From an uncultured Clostridia bacterium (GTDB lineage Bacteria > Bacillota > Clostridia > Christensenellales > UBA1242), in NCBI GenBank assembly GCA_934754355.1, contig CAKVID010000002.1, positions 124,001 to 188,000 on the forward strand: 64,000 bases of DNA. The letters are read 5' to 3'. This document shows, one piece after another, positions 47,671 to 56,236 of the stretch. The first letter of the stretch is position 1; each line of letters starts with the position of its first letter. The notes beneath the pieces are model-generated. The model was not told the origin of the DNA and searched no databases. It worked only from the letters and a program-made list of their open reading frames with translations. The position numbers and the translations under genes are program-made.

Positions 47671-48285
47671 TCAATCTACAATTACAAATATGTGTATAAT
47701 AGAAAATAACAAACAAGATACAAATAGGACAATTAAACTAAGCAAAATAAAATACAATGCACTTAGAAACATTGATTTGAAAGTCTCTACACACCTTTCT
47801 TTTGATATTACTTTCTTGCAAAAAATTGACATTATGCACATATAAAATATAAATATTACAAGCCAAAATATACAATAAAATAAAACCCCAAAAACAATGC
47901 CAGATAATCCCAAGCACATAATTACTATACACAAATCAAATCCAAAGATATAACTAAGCAAAAAAAGTAATATTACATTTATTGCTATCATAAATTTATT
48001 TCTAACTAAGAATATAGTAAATGCACAAATAATTATAAAAAATATAGATAAAGTTAAAAAATATGAAAAGAAAGTCATCTCATTTTGAAGAAAACTATAT
48101 AGATAAGCATTAATTAAATTCTCACAAGTTAAATCTTCTACATAACTAGAACAAGTAAAAATACCCGTAAGAAAGCCAATTAAAAATACAATAAAAAAGA
48201 CAAGTAGATAGCCTTTGTAACATTTGACAAATCTACTTGCAAGTGACATTACATTATTTTTTATTCTTTCAAACTTACCTTCCAT
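47671..48285 (-). CDS. Multi-pass membrane protein, weakly SpoIIM-like
   Basis: 204 residues from the ATG at 48285 (a TTG at 48321 is an alternative; neither has a good ribosome site). Five or six hydrophobic segments are spread from about residue 22 to the C-terminus. The order (short charged N-terminus, early membrane segment FLIGFLTGIF, small extracellular loop, then four or five close helices) recalls stage II sporulation protein M, but no diagnostic motif is visible. It lies just after the Spo0A-like gene on the same strand, 37 bases downstream, so the two are probably co-transcribed. Confidence 0.6.
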   Translation of the reverse strand: MEGKFERIKNNVMSLASRFVKCYKGYLLVFFIVFLIGFLTGIFTCSSYVEDLTCENLINAYLYSFLQNEMTFFSYFLTLSIFFIIICAFTIFLVRNKFMIAINVILLFLLSYIFGFDLCIVIMCLGLSGIVFGVLFYCIFWLVIFIFYMCIMSIFCKKVISKERCVETFKSMFLSALYFILLSLIVLFVSCLLFSIIHIFVIVD

Positions 48286-48322
48286 ATAAATATATATGAA
48301 ATTAAGGTTTTTAAAATTCAAT

Positions 48323-49063
48323 TTAGATATTATTTATTTGTTGCAATTTATTAATTCTATGTAAATCTACCTCTTCAACAATATGAGATACAAAAGTTCT
48401 ATTAGTTACTTTTCCATCACAAAAGGTATCTTTAGAATATAGTTCTGGGTGATTGGTGCTAGCACTTTTGATAGCAAGTCTAATATTCTTCTCTACATTA
48501 TCTATGGTTGTTCTATACATTTGGGCTACAACAGGATAAATATCTTTATTTAGAAATAATACATCTCTTTTATGTCTGATTGCAATATCAATACAATCTT
48601 TAAGATAATTAAACCCCACATGTTTTGGCGATATTTTATAATTTTCAAGTATTTGAGTAACGATATTTGTAAGAAGAGCCTTCTTATTATATTCACAAAC
48701 AGTATTTGTCTCGACTATTATCTTAGGTAAGTTTTCTTGCAATTTACTTACCTCTTCATAAGAATAAACACTTACATTTTTATCTACAAATTTTACTTTG
48801 CTTTTGTCATCTGTTAGACAAACAAACTTATATTCTCCATTATTTCTAAAAATACAGAATTCGGATAAGATTTTAAAGGATTTAAAGTATTTCAAATCTA
48901 AAATAACTATACCCTTTTCTTTTGTTATCAAAAAAGATAATAAATTTCCAATACCCTTTAGATATTCAACTTCGATATTATCCTTCTTGCAACGATTTCG
49001 CATTTCATATGCATTTGGCAAATTTTTGGTGTAATATACCACATTTTCACAAACACTTTTCAT
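48323..49063 (-). CDS. Spo0A-like response regulator with degenerate receiver domain
   Basis: 246 residues. The C-terminal ~120 residues match the Spo0A DNA-binding domain: SPKHVGFNYLKDCIDIAI (145-162), KDIYPVVAQMYRTTIDNVEKNIRLAI (173-198 region) and a late TNRTFVSHIVEEV. The N-terminal receiver is degenerate. Aligned with Bacillus Spo0A, the phosphoacceptor Asp56 (ILDL) and Thr84 (CLTDD) keep their exact positions. The acidic pair at 10-11 is replaced by Tyr10-Tyr11, and the conserved Lys near 106 is not present. Mg-dependent phosphorylation should therefore be impaired. It may be a divergent master sporulation regulator or a paralogue. Its promoter (TTGCTT, 17, TATACT) and three TTGTACAR sites lie upstream. 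Confidence 0.8.
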   Translation of the reverse strand: MKSVCENVVYYTKNLPNAYEMRNRCKKDNIEVEYLKGIGNLLSFLITKEKGIVILDLKYFKSFKILSEFCIFRNNGEYKFVCLTDDKSKVKFVDKNVSVYSYEEVSKLQENLPKIIVETNTVCEYNKKALLTNIVTQILENYKISPKHVGFNYLKDCIDIAIRHKRDVLFLNKDIYPVVAQMYRTTIDNVEKNIRLAIKSASTNHPELYSKDTFCDGKVTNRTFVSHIVEEVDLHRINKLQQINNI

Positions 49064-49144
49064 AACGCCATGCCTTTATATTATTTATTATTTGCAATTC
49101 GGAGGCTATAATTAATTTGGTTATATCTGATTGCCAACGATATC

Positions 49145-49173
49145 AGTATAACACTAAAAAAATATAAAAGCAA
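49145..49173 (-). promoter_or_regulatory. Promoter of the Spo0A-like gene
   Basis: On the minus strand TTGCTT (49173-49168), a 17-base spacer and TATACT (49150-49145). Confidence 0.75.
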
Positions 49174-49179
49174 TCAATT

Positions 49180-49217
49180 TTGTACAATATTTTACAACTT
49201 TTGTACAATTTGTACAG
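49180..49217 (-). promoter_or_regulatory. Three TTGTACA(A/G) sites upstream of the Spo0A-like promoter
   Basis: The sites are at 49180-49187, 49201-49208 and 49210-49217 on the + strand, just upstream of the -35 box. Two are the palindrome TTGTACAA. Same-face spacing of 21 bases (two helical turns) between the first two suits a regulator; the factor is unknown. Confidence 0.5.
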
Positions 49218-49234
49218 AGAACCCCAATTTATTC

Positions 49235-49263
49235 AAAAAAAAAGATTGACATTTCTGTCAATC
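49235..49263 (-). terminator. Terminator of rplS
   Basis: On the minus strand GATTGACA, loop GAAA, TGTCAATC, then a run of T. Confidence 0.92.
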
Positions 49264-49308
49264 CCAAAACAATTTTTAATTAAATAAATCAATAATTTAT
49301 AATTTTTA

Positions 49309-49650
49309 TTATCTTTTTTCCTTAATCTTAGCGGCTTTACCAGACAAATCTTTTAGATAATATAATTTAGCACGTCTAACTTTACCCTTCTTAACAACCT
49401 CAATTTTATCAATACGAGGAGAATGAACTGGGAAAGTCTTTTCTACGCCAACACCAAAAGACATTCTTCTAACTGTAAATGTTTCTCTAACACTAGAGTT
49501 CTTTCTAGAAATAACAATACCTTCAAATACTTGAATTCTTTCTCTAGTACCTTCAACGATTTTGTTATAAACTTTCACTGTGTCGCCAACATTAAATTCA
49601 GGAATTTCAGGTTTTAAATTCTCTCTTTCTAATGCTTCAATAAGTGTCAT
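49309..49650 (-). CDS. rplS: Ribosomal protein bL19
   Basis: 113 residues from the ATG at 49650, which has AGGAGGT upstream; the frame extends 13 codons further without reason. It carries typical bL19 segments: [28 protein letters not shown] (35-62), [24 protein letters not shown], and [18 protein letters not shown] near the end. It sits at the interface of the 30S and 50S subunits. It lies last in the housekeeping block but is separated from yraN by about 220 bases, so it is likely a separate transcript ending at its own terminator. Confidence 0.97.
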   Translation of the reverse strand: MTLIEALERENLKPEIPEFNVGDTVKVYNKIVEGTRERIQVFEGIVISRKNSSVRETFTVRRMSFGVGVEKTFPVHSPRIDKIEVVKKGKVRRAKLYYLKDLSGKAAKIKEKR

Positions 49651-49867
49651 TGTGACTTTACCTCCTAATCTAACTAAATGTTCATACAAAATACTATTTT
49701 CAGAGGAACATCCGAAGTCATAAAGAATAATACCATAAAAACATTAATAAATCAAGTGTTTTTTGTAAATTATTAAAAAACTAACAAATATACTTACATT
49801 TCTCCATTTTTTGCAAGTGATACTCAATATAATTTATGACATTTATCTACAAATTATGCTTATGGTA

Positions 49868-50224
49868 TTAGAAACAATTTTCTATATGAGTTAGTTCCCC
49901 TCTTAATATATCTATTACATCAAATCTACACGCTTGATTTAATCCACCGTGAATTTTAAGATACTGGGTTGCAACCATACGAATTTTTGATTGTTTAGCA
50001 GATGTAACTGCCTCTCGTGGAAGCCCGAAAACATCACTTGTCCTAGTTTTAACTTCTACAAATACTATTACATTTTTATCTTTGGCGATTATATCTATTT
50101 CACCAATTTTAGTTTTGAAATTTCTAGATAGTATTTTATATTTCTTTTTTATTAAATACTCGACAGCCAAATCTTCGCCACCAATGCCTGTAACAGTATT
50201 AAATGTTTTATTTGTTAATTTCAT
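49868..50224 (-). CDS. yraN: YraN (UPF0102) family endonuclease-fold protein
   Basis: 118 residues with the UPF0102 signature: a G(x)GGEDLAVEYLIKKKYKIL segment (about 13-32), NFKTKIGEIDIIAKD with the conserved Glu-x-Asp (about 35-49), and VFVEVKTRTSDVFG (about 54-67). The arrangement of Glu, Asp and the EVK motif equals the restriction-endonuclease-like fold. Its physiological role is not well defined. It follows rnhB with a 12-base gap, as in many Clostridia. The start has no strong ribosome site (AGGTAAAGT). Confidence 0.9.
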   Translation of the reverse strand: MKLTNKTFNTVTGIGGEDLAVEYLIKKKYKILSRNFKTKIGEIDIIAKDKNVIVFVEVKTRTSDVFGLPREAVTSAKQSKIRMVATQYLKIHGGLNQACRFDVIDILRGELTHIENCF

Positions 50225-50236
50225 ACTTTACCTATA

Positions 50237-50839
50237 TTATTCTACTTCTACAAAATGTCCAATAAAAGACTTTCTATGTATTTTACTAGCACCATACTTT
50301 TTCAAATTTTCAATATGTTCTTTTGTTCCATAGCCTTTATGCTTTTTGAAATTATACTGAGGATACTCAGAGTCTAATTCCAACATTAATCTATCCCTTG
50401 ATACTTTGGCTAGAATTGAAGCACACGCTATAGAATAACTAAGGGCATCGCCCTTGATAATAGACTTTGTAGGAATTTCACTATCAATCTTTACTGCATC
50501 AATTAGAACAATATCTGGTTTTACATTAATATTTTGAATACAACTATACATACCAAATTTAGTTGCATTCAGAATATTAATAGTATCTATAGTTTCATTA
50601 TCTACAAATTCAATATGATAAGAAATTGCAGTGCTTTTAATTTTTTCAAACAAATCTTCTCTTTTTTTCTCAGATAATTTTTTGCTATCATTTACACCAG
50701 CAATTATCTTATCTTCTTCAAGAGGCATAATTGCTATTGCCACACATACGGGGCCAGCAAGAGGCCCTCTTCCCGCCTCGTCCATTCCTGCAATTAATTT
50801 ATATCCTGCATTTTTGCATTCGTTTTCGTAATCAAACAT
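50237..50839 (-). CDS. rnhB: Ribonuclease HII
   Basis: 200 residues from the ATG at 50839; a GTG three codons earlier is less likely. The catalytic segment AGMDEAGRGPLAGP (about 17-30) has the Asp-Glu pair. DIVLIDAVKID holds the next Asp, and the final HIEVE-like segment with SKIHRKSFIGHF is typical. RNase HII cleaves RNA in RNA-DNA hybrids, including single ribonucleotides. It overlaps the ylqF stop codon by eight bases, so translation is probably coupled, and AAGGGTG precedes the ATG. Confidence 0.95.
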   Translation of the reverse strand: MFDYENECKNAGYKLIAGMDEAGRGPLAGPVCVAIAIMPLEEDKIIAGVNDSKKLSEKKREDLFEKIKSTAISYHIEFVDNETIDTINILNATKFGMYSCIQNINVKPDIVLIDAVKIDSEIPTKSIIKGDALSYSIACASILAKVSRDRLMLELDSEYPQYNFKKHKGYGTKEHIENLKKYGASKIHRKSFIGHFVEVE

Positions 50840-51740
50840 TATTTTCACCCTTACGGTCTTTCTTCGTTAGTAGTTTCAATTGGTCTACACTTTCCAAACA
50901 GATATTGCCCATTTTGCCCGATTTGAAATCAGAAATAATTGCAAAAGAACATCTATCGTAATCATAATCTCCACCACGAACAACATACTTTCTACTTTCG
51001 CAAATTTTCTCTAATACTTCTAGATTACTATCTTCGCTACTTATAGTTACATTATATCTACTTTCTAATATATCTGGATTAATCTCTCTAATATCTCCAA
51101 TAAACTCCAAAGACAACTCCGGAATATCTAGCACTTCTTCTCTAATGCTTCCAATATAGGCTAAGTGTTTAGCAACTCTACTATTATCAAATGCTGGCCA
51201 AAGAGTTCCCGGCATATCAAGTAATTCTATTCCACTTGCAATTTTGACCCACTGTTTTCCTTTAGTCACACCCGGTTTATTGCCTGTTACTGTTTTTGCC
51301 TTGCCACACAAATTATTAATAAGTGTACTCTTGCCACAATTTGGAACACCAATAACCATAGCCCTAAGGGTTGGCGTCATATTCTTTGCTTTAAATTTCT
51401 CTATTTTACTTGCTAATACATCTCTTATTGCATTCTCTACTTTCTTGCCACTACCACTAGAAGTACTATCTATAATTACACACCGAGTATTATCTTTTTT
51501 GAAATATTTTAACCATTCATCGAGTTTGGACTTTTCGGATAAATCGCATTTATTAAATACATATATAATAGGTTTGTCTCCTATCAAACTAGCAAATTTT
51601 GGATTAACACAAGAAAAAGGAGCACGACTATCCAAAACATATAATATCGTATCAACAATTTTAATTTCTTTCTCCATAACCCTGAAGGCTTTGGTCATAT
51701 GCCCCGGATACCATTGTATAGTTAATTTATTATCTGCCAT
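50832..51740 (-). CDS. ylqF: Ribosome biogenesis GTPase YlqF (RbgA)
   Basis: 302 residues with circularly permuted GTPase motifs: NKCD (63-66, G4) comes before the P-loop GVPNCGKST (131-139, G1) and DMPG (175-178, G3). The start QWYPGHMTKAFR is diagnostic of the YlqF/RbgA group. It binds the late 45S intermediate and is needed for 50S assembly. It lies between an ATP-grasp gene and rnhB in the order seen in Firmicutes (trmD-rplS-ylqF-rnhB), with rplS moved to the other end of the block. Confidence 0.96.
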   Translation of the reverse strand: MADNKLTIQWYPGHMTKAFRVMEKEIKIVDTILYVLDSRAPFSCVNPKFASLIGDKPIIYVFNKCDLSEKSKLDEWLKYFKKDNTRCVIIDSTSSGSGKKVENAIRDVLASKIEKFKAKNMTPTLRAMVIGVPNCGKSTLINNLCGKAKTVTGNKPGVTKGKQWVKIASGIELLDMPGTLWPAFDNSRVAKHLAYIGSIREEVLDIPELSLEFIGDIREINPDILESRYNVTISSEDSNLEVLEKICESRKYVVRGGDYDYDRCSFAIISDFKSGKMGNICLESVDQLKLLTKKDRKGENNV

Positions 51741-51761
51741 AATCTTCTCCTTTGCATAGTA

Positions 51762-52697
51762 CTACTCAAACATACATAAAATGGCTTCTTTGTAGATGTT
51801 TTTAGCAATTTCATAACCGTTTTTATGGAGTTTTAAAAAGTTCTTCATCATTACTCCGCTATTGATTTCCATGACAATATATTTATCGTCAACAGTCTTA
51901 CTTATATCTACACTACAGAAATTTATATTGCCAAGAGTTTTTACTTGATTTACAATTTTTTCAATCTCACACATTTCTTCTTTAGTAACATCTAGACTAG
52001 AAATTGCACCTCGTGACAAATTAAACTTCCAGTCATATTCAAAGACTTCTCCTGCAGGTAATATATCATTACAGTTGTCACCATTATAATCTTTGAAATA
52101 ATTTTCATTGAAATCAACTAGCAACTCTTTAATAGTTTTCTTGCCGTCACCAGTAACAATTGGTTTAATTTTCTTGTAAACTAATCTAATATTGCCACCA
52201 ACTAGAATTGCTCTAAATTCATTGACAATATTATAGTACGGACAAACGCTTAGTGAATTTCTATTAGCCATCATTTCATCGAAATTACTCTCAAGCACAT
52301 CAATATTAGTAATATGCCTAACACCTACTCCACAACTTCCACGATTAGTCTTGAGTACAATATTTCTATTATATTTAACAAATAAATCTTTCAAATAATT
52401 TACACCTTTGCAATCTAGTGCGTAGCCATTATTGTTGCTTTCCTTGTAGATTATATTATGTTCTACTACATCTATCCCACTAGATTTCAATAAATCATAC
52501 ATTGCGTATTTATCATCAAGTATTATTCCAAGCCCGTGTTCAACAGTATCAAATTTGTAACCACAAATATATCTACTTACATTTCCTTTGGTTAATTTTA
52601 ATACCCAGTCTTTGGATAGCCATGTGTATTCCAAGTTAAGTTCATTACAAATATCTTCTAGTATTCGCTTGTAATTATTTTCTTTTGTATTTTCCAT
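51762..52697 (-). CDS. ATP-grasp family ligase, substrate unknown
   Basis: 311 residues. An N-terminal part is followed by ATP-grasp features: NIVLKTNRGSCGVGVRHI (about 113-130, the glycine-rich ATP loop), a NEFRAILVGGNIRLVYKK segment, and VDISKTVDDKYIVMEINSGVMMK (Asp-x(n)-Glu-x-Asn, the metal-binding end). The layout resembles RimK- and cyanophycin-synthetase-like ATP-grasp ligases that join an amino acid or amine to a carboxylate. No extra domain helps to name the substrate. It sits between trmD and ylqF, where this gene is not usually found. Gaps of 17 and 21 bases to its neighbours suggest co-transcription. Confidence 0.78.
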   Translation of the reverse strand: MENTKENNYKRILEDICNELNLEYTWLSKDWVLKLTKGNVSRYICGYKFDTVEHGLGIILDDKYAMYDLLKSSGIDVVEHNIIYKESNNNGYALDCKGVNYLKDLFVKYNRNIVLKTNRGSCGVGVRHITNIDVLESNFDEMMANRNSLSVCPYYNIVNEFRAILVGGNIRLVYKKIKPIVTGDGKKTIKELLVDFNENYFKDYNGDNCNDILPAGEVFEYDWKFNLSRGAISSLDVTKEEMCEIEKIVNQVKTLGNINFCSVDISKTVDDKYIVMEINSGVMMKNFLKLHKNGYEIAKNIYKEAILCMFE

Positions 52698-52714
52698 ATC
52701 TTCTCTTAAAGTAT

Positions 52715-53386
52715 TTATTTATCTAATAAATCTGGTCTATACTTCTTGGTTTCAAGAATTTTCTGTTCTATCTTCCATTTCTCTATTTCTTTGTGATTAC
52801 CACTTATTAATACTTCTGGTACTTCAAGTCCCATAAATTCCCTAGGTCTAGTATATTGAGGGTGTTCTAGTAATCCATCACTAAAACTCTCATCTACTAC
52901 GCTTGTATCATTATGAAGTACATTTGGAATATATCTAAGAATAGCGTCAGTCAGTACCATTGCCGGCAATTCTCCACCAGTAAGCACATAATCTCCAATA
53001 CTTATTTGTTCGTCTATGCATAGGTCTATAATTCTCTCGTCAATGCCTTCGTAATGACCACAAACAATTATAAGATGATTATAATTTTTGGCTATTTCTT
53101 GTACTTTTGTTTGATTAAGAACACTTCCCTTAGGCGACATATATACCACATGGCTATCATTTGTTTTAACACTCATAATTGCATCATATAGAGGTTGAGG
53201 TGTCATAAGCATTCCATCGCCACCACCAAAGACATAATCGTCAGTTTTCTTGTGTTTATCCAAAGAAAAATCCCTAATATTGATTAGGTTTAATTCATAA
53301 ATATTTTTCTCTTTGGCTCTTCCCATTATGCTTGCATTCATTGGTTCAAACATTTCTGGAAATAGAGTTAATATATCAATCTTCAT
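52715..53386 (-). CDS. trmD: tRNA (guanine37-N1)-methyltransferase
   Basis: 223 residues from the ATG at 53386 (MKIDILTLFPEMF), which overlaps the rimM stop by 11 bases. Typical TrmD segments: FGGGDGMLMTPQPLYDAI, VCGHYEGIDERI, the knot region ISIGDYVLTGGELPAM (about 126-141), and the C-terminal LLEHPQYTRP substrate segment. It methylates G37 next to the anticodon, preventing frameshift. The SAM site is a trefoil knot. It belongs to the rpsP-khpA-rimM-trmD cluster, an ancient translation operon. Confidence 0.97.
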   Translation of the reverse strand: MKIDILTLFPEMFEPMNASIMGRAKEKNIYELNLINIRDFSLDKHKKTDDYVFGGGDGMLMTPQPLYDAIMSVKTNDSHVVYMSPKGSVLNQTKVQEIAKNYNHLIIVCGHYEGIDERIIDLCIDEQISIGDYVLTGGELPAMVLTDAILRYIPNVLHNDTSVVDESFSDGLLEHPQYTRPREFMGLEVPEVLISGNHKEIEKWKIEQKILETKKYRPDLLDK

Positions 53387-53855
53387 ACACAACCACTTGC
53401 TCAAAAATATCTTTATTTAGATAAATAGTTCTAGTATTTTTATCAACTTTGGTAATTAATCCTTCTATTACTGGCAACATACAGGGTCTATCAAACTTAA
53501 TCGACATAATATCAGATGAACCATAATTATTAATTTCTACTATTTTACCTTCCAAACCATCAACAGAAGCATTCCAATCAACAAAACTGAAAGTATTATT
53601 CGTATCTACTTCTACATCTCCAATAATTTCTCTATTTCTAAGTGCCTCTGCACTCTCACAACTATCTATTCCTACTAATTTAAGGATAACGAAAGTATCC
53701 CTAATAACTACATTTTCTATAGGATACATAGTATTATCTATAATAACTGCATTAAGGCTATCAAACACTTTGAAATTACTAATACTTGGCTTAACTCTGA
53801 AAGCTCCTTTAAGTGCTTGGGGTTTGGTTATAATTCCTAATTTAATTCTTTCCAT
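53376..53855 (-). CDS. rimM: Ribosome maturation factor RimM
   Basis: 159 residues from the ATG at 53855 (MERIKLGIITKPQALKGAFRVKP); two codons earlier lies only a TTG. The first domain (about 1-85) has the G-x(3)-GAFRVKP pattern of RimM, and the second is the PRC barrel (SFVDWNASVDGLEGKIVEI...IMSIKFDRPCMLPVI). RimM helps to process 16S rRNA and mature the 30S head. It overlaps trmD by 11 bases; khpA lies 18 bases upstream. Confidence 0.95.
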   Translation of the reverse strand: MERIKLGIITKPQALKGAFRVKPSISNFKVFDSLNAVIIDNTMYPIENVVIRDTFVILKLVGIDSCESAEALRNREIIGDVEVDTNNTFSFVDWNASVDGLEGKIVEINNYGSSDIMSIKFDRPCMLPVIEGLITKVDKNTRTIYLNKDIFEQVVVYED

Positions 53856-53873
53856 ATACAAAAATAAGAGAAA

Positions 53874-54113
53874 TTAATCTCTTTCTCCTATTTTTACTAT
53901 ATATCTTTTACCTGTTTTTGCACTAGCAGATTTAACAATTGTTCTAATACTACTAGCAACTTTGCCATTACGACCGATAACTTTGCCGACATCATCTTTG
54001 TCAACTTTGATAGTAATTATGGTTACTTTATCACTTTCGTCTGTGTGAGAAATCTCTACACTATCCATATTATCTACCAAATTAGAAACAAGATATCTAA
54101 CTAATTCTTCCAT
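53874..54113 (-). CDS. khpA: RNA-binding KH-domain protein KhpA
   Basis: 79 residues forming one KH domain with the RNA-gripping GKVIGRNGKVASSI loop (about 43-56, Gly-Arg-Asn-Gly). This equals KhpA/YlqC. With its partner KhpB it binds RNA and affects cell division and elongation in other Firmicutes. Position directly after rpsP and before rimM matches the family context. KhpB is not in this window. Confidence 0.95.
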   Translation of the reverse strand: MEELVRYLVSNLVDNMDSVEISHTDESDKVTIITIKVDKDDVGKVIGRNGKVASSIRTIVKSASAKTGKRYIVKIGERD

Positions 54114-54127
54114 AGCAAGTACCTTCT

Positions 54128-54424
54128 TTATTTACTTTCTTTTTTCTTCTTATCAGTCTTAGGGGCTCTCTTTGCTACTGGTTGCAACAAACCTTCTCTT
54201 ACAAGAATAGTTCTTGCAGTCTCGGTAGGTTGTGCACCATTATTCAACCAAACTTTAGTTCTCTCTGTGTCAAGTTTGATTTCTGCTGGAGCAACAAGAG
54301 GATTGAATGTTCCTAATTTCTCGATATAAGCACCATCTCTTGCTTTTCTAGAATCTGTAACTACAATTCTATAAAATGGAGATTTTTTGTCTCCCATACG
54401 AGTAAGTCTAATCTTAACTGCCAT
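54128..54424 (-). CDS. rpsP: Ribosomal protein bS16
   Basis: 98 residues: [31 protein letters not shown], then an [10 protein letters not shown] segment (about 35-44), and a Lys-rich tail. These are typical bS16 features; the protein binds 16S rRNA early in 30S assembly. The start has AAGGAGAATA. It lies 14 bases from khpA and 79 bases after ffh. Confidence 0.97.
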   Translation of the reverse strand: MAVKIRLTRMGDKKSPFYRIVVTDSRKARDGAYIEKLGTFNPLVAPAEIKLDTERTKVWLNNGAQPTETARTILVREGLLQPVAKRAPKTDKKKKESK

Positions 54425-54503
54425 AAATATATTCTCCTTTATCCTATATATTAATTTTTATTGGTTTGATATCTCAAATCAAAAAAATTTAAAAACTAAT
54501 CAT

Positions 54504-55826
54504 TTAGAATGGTAATTTGAAACCACCCTTCTTCTTGCCGTTCATCATTTTCATCATCTCTTTTGATTGATTAAATTGTTTAAGCAAGATATTTACATCT
54601 TGAATAGTAGTGCCACTGCCACTTGCTATTCTCTTCTTCTGACTACCCTTAATGATATCTGGGTCTAGCCTTTCTTTCTTGGTCATACTAAGAATAATCG
54701 CTTTATTTTTACCTAATTGTTTCTCATCTATTGAATTTGCGTCTAATTTCAATTTATTAGCACCTGGTATCATAGCAAGAATATCGCTAATATTACCCAT
54801 CTTCTTCAAATTCTCGAATTGCACTAGATAATCATCTAAAGTAAAACTATTCTCTCTTATTTTCTTCTCTAATTTCTTCGCTTCTTCTTCAGTAATATTC
54901 TCTTGAGCCTTCTCAATAAGAGATAATACATCACCCATATCAAGAATTCTACTTGCCATTCTATCTGGATAAAATGGCTCGATATCGTCCATTTTCTCTC
55001 CAACACCGCAGAATTTAATAGGTTTACCAGTAACTGCTCTAATAGATAGTGCTGCACCACCTCTGGTGTCACCATCAAGTTTAGTCAAAATTACGCCTGT
55101 AATATCTAATTTTTCATTAAAAGTAGTTGCTACATTCACGCTTTCTTGACCAATCATACTATCTACTGTAAGAAGTATCTCAGTTGGACTAACTGCTTTC
55201 TTGATATCTTGTAATTCTTCCATTAATTCTTCATTAATTTGAAGTCTACCTGCAGTATCAATTATTACAGTATCATATCCTTTCTTCTCTGCATATTTGA
55301 TAGCATTTGTTGCTATCTTTGTAGGCTTAATAGTTCCCTCTTCATATACTTCGGTATCTACACTCTTGCCTACTGTCTTCAATTGGCTAATAGCCGCTGG
55401 TCTATAAATATCACACGCTACAAGCATTGGTTTCTTGCCTTGCTTTTTTAACATCTTAGCAAGTTTGCCACACATTGTTGTTTTGCCCGCACCTTGCAAG
55501 CCACACATCATAATAACTGTTGGCAATTTGCTACTAACCATCAATTTGGAATTAGTACTGCCCATAAGTTCAGTTAATTCTTCATTGACGATTTTGATAA
55601 TTTGTTGACCCGGGGTCAAAGATTTCATTACTCTCTCGCCAGTGGCTTTCTCACTAACTTTACTTATAAAATCTTTGACAACCATATAGTTGACATCTGC
55701 TTCAAGAAGGACTAATTTTATCTCTCTTAGAGCGTTCTTTATCTCAAGTTCGGTAAGAGTACCTCGCTTGGTAATCTTACTAAATACATGATTAAGTTTC
55801 TCGCCTAAACTTCCAAACAAAGCCAT
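54504..55826 (-). CDS. ffh: Signal recognition particle protein Ffh
   Basis: 440 residues with three parts: N domain (1-90), GTPase G domain with P-loop GLQGAGKTT (109-117), DTAGR and TKLDGD, and the Met-rich M domain (from about 300), containing GNISDILAMIPG and a GSGTTIQDVN segment. The tail ends KKKGGFKLPF. Ffh binds signal peptides and the SRP RNA, and docks at FtsY. Its partner ftsY and regulator ylxM lie upstream in the same direction. Confidence 0.98.
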   Translation of the reverse strand: MALFGSLGEKLNHVFSKITKRGTLTELEIKNALREIKLVLLEADVNYMVVKDFISKVSEKATGERVMKSLTPGQQIIKIVNEELTELMGSTNSKLMVSSKLPTVIMMCGLQGAGKTTMCGKLAKMLKKQGKKPMLVACDIYRPAAISQLKTVGKSVDTEVYEEGTIKPTKIATNAIKYAEKKGYDTVIIDTAGRLQINEELMEELQDIKKAVSPTEILLTVDSMIGQESVNVATTFNEKLDITGVILTKLDGDTRGGAALSIRAVTGKPIKFCGVGEKMDDIEPFYPDRMASRILDMGDVLSLIEKAQENITEEEAKKLEKKIRENSFTLDDYLVQFENLKKMGNISDILAMIPGANKLKLDANSIDEKQLGKNKAIILSMTKKERLDPDIIKGSQKKRIASGSGTTIQDVNILLKQFNQSKEMMKMMNGKKKGGFKLPF

Positions 55827-55837
55827 AATATTCTCCT

Positions 55838-56161
55838 TTAATCAAGGTTATCTATAATTTTATTTATATCTTCGGTAAGATTACTATTTTTATATTTATC
55901 TTTAAGGTTATTCAAACTACAATTGATATTATCTAGCAATTTCAACTTACCAATCTTATCTTCAAAATCCATCAAATTCTTGGTGGATTTCTCTATACAA
56001 TCGTTGATTGCCTGTCTAGATACTTCTAGAACTTCGCCAATCTCAGCAAGCGTTAAATTATCAAAAAAGTACATCTGACATATGCTTAATTGTTTGGTTG
56101 TAAGTAACCTACCATATGTGTCTATAAGTCTAGTAATTTTAAGATTGCTATCTATATCCAT
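55838..56161 (-). CDS. ylxM: YlxM family SRP-associated helix-turn-helix protein
   Basis: 107 residues. The helix-turn-helix (LTAEIGEVLEVSRQAINDCI region: LTLAEIGEVLEVSRQAIND, about 34-52) is the YlxM/p13 pattern. In streptococci YlxM associates with SRP. The gene is short and lies 11 bases before ffh, its normal place, so it is probably translated from the same transcript. No ribosome site as strong as its neighbours is visible. Confidence 0.92.
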   Translation of the reverse strand: MDIDSNLKITRLIDTYGRLLTTKQLSICQMYFFDNLTLAEIGEVLEVSRQAINDCIEKSTKNLMDFEDKIGKLKLLDNINCSLNNLKDKYKNSNLTEDINKIIDNLD

Positions 56162-56236
56162 AGTTTATTCCCATATGTAAAGCAAAATTACTTTACAATT
56201 AGATTTTATAATATTAAATAGTATTTGTCAAGACTT

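Noticed and set aside
47671..48285. Firm call as SpoIIM
   Set aside because: Only the number and order of hydrophobic segments agree; no diagnostic motif was visible. It is recorded as weakly SpoIIM-like.
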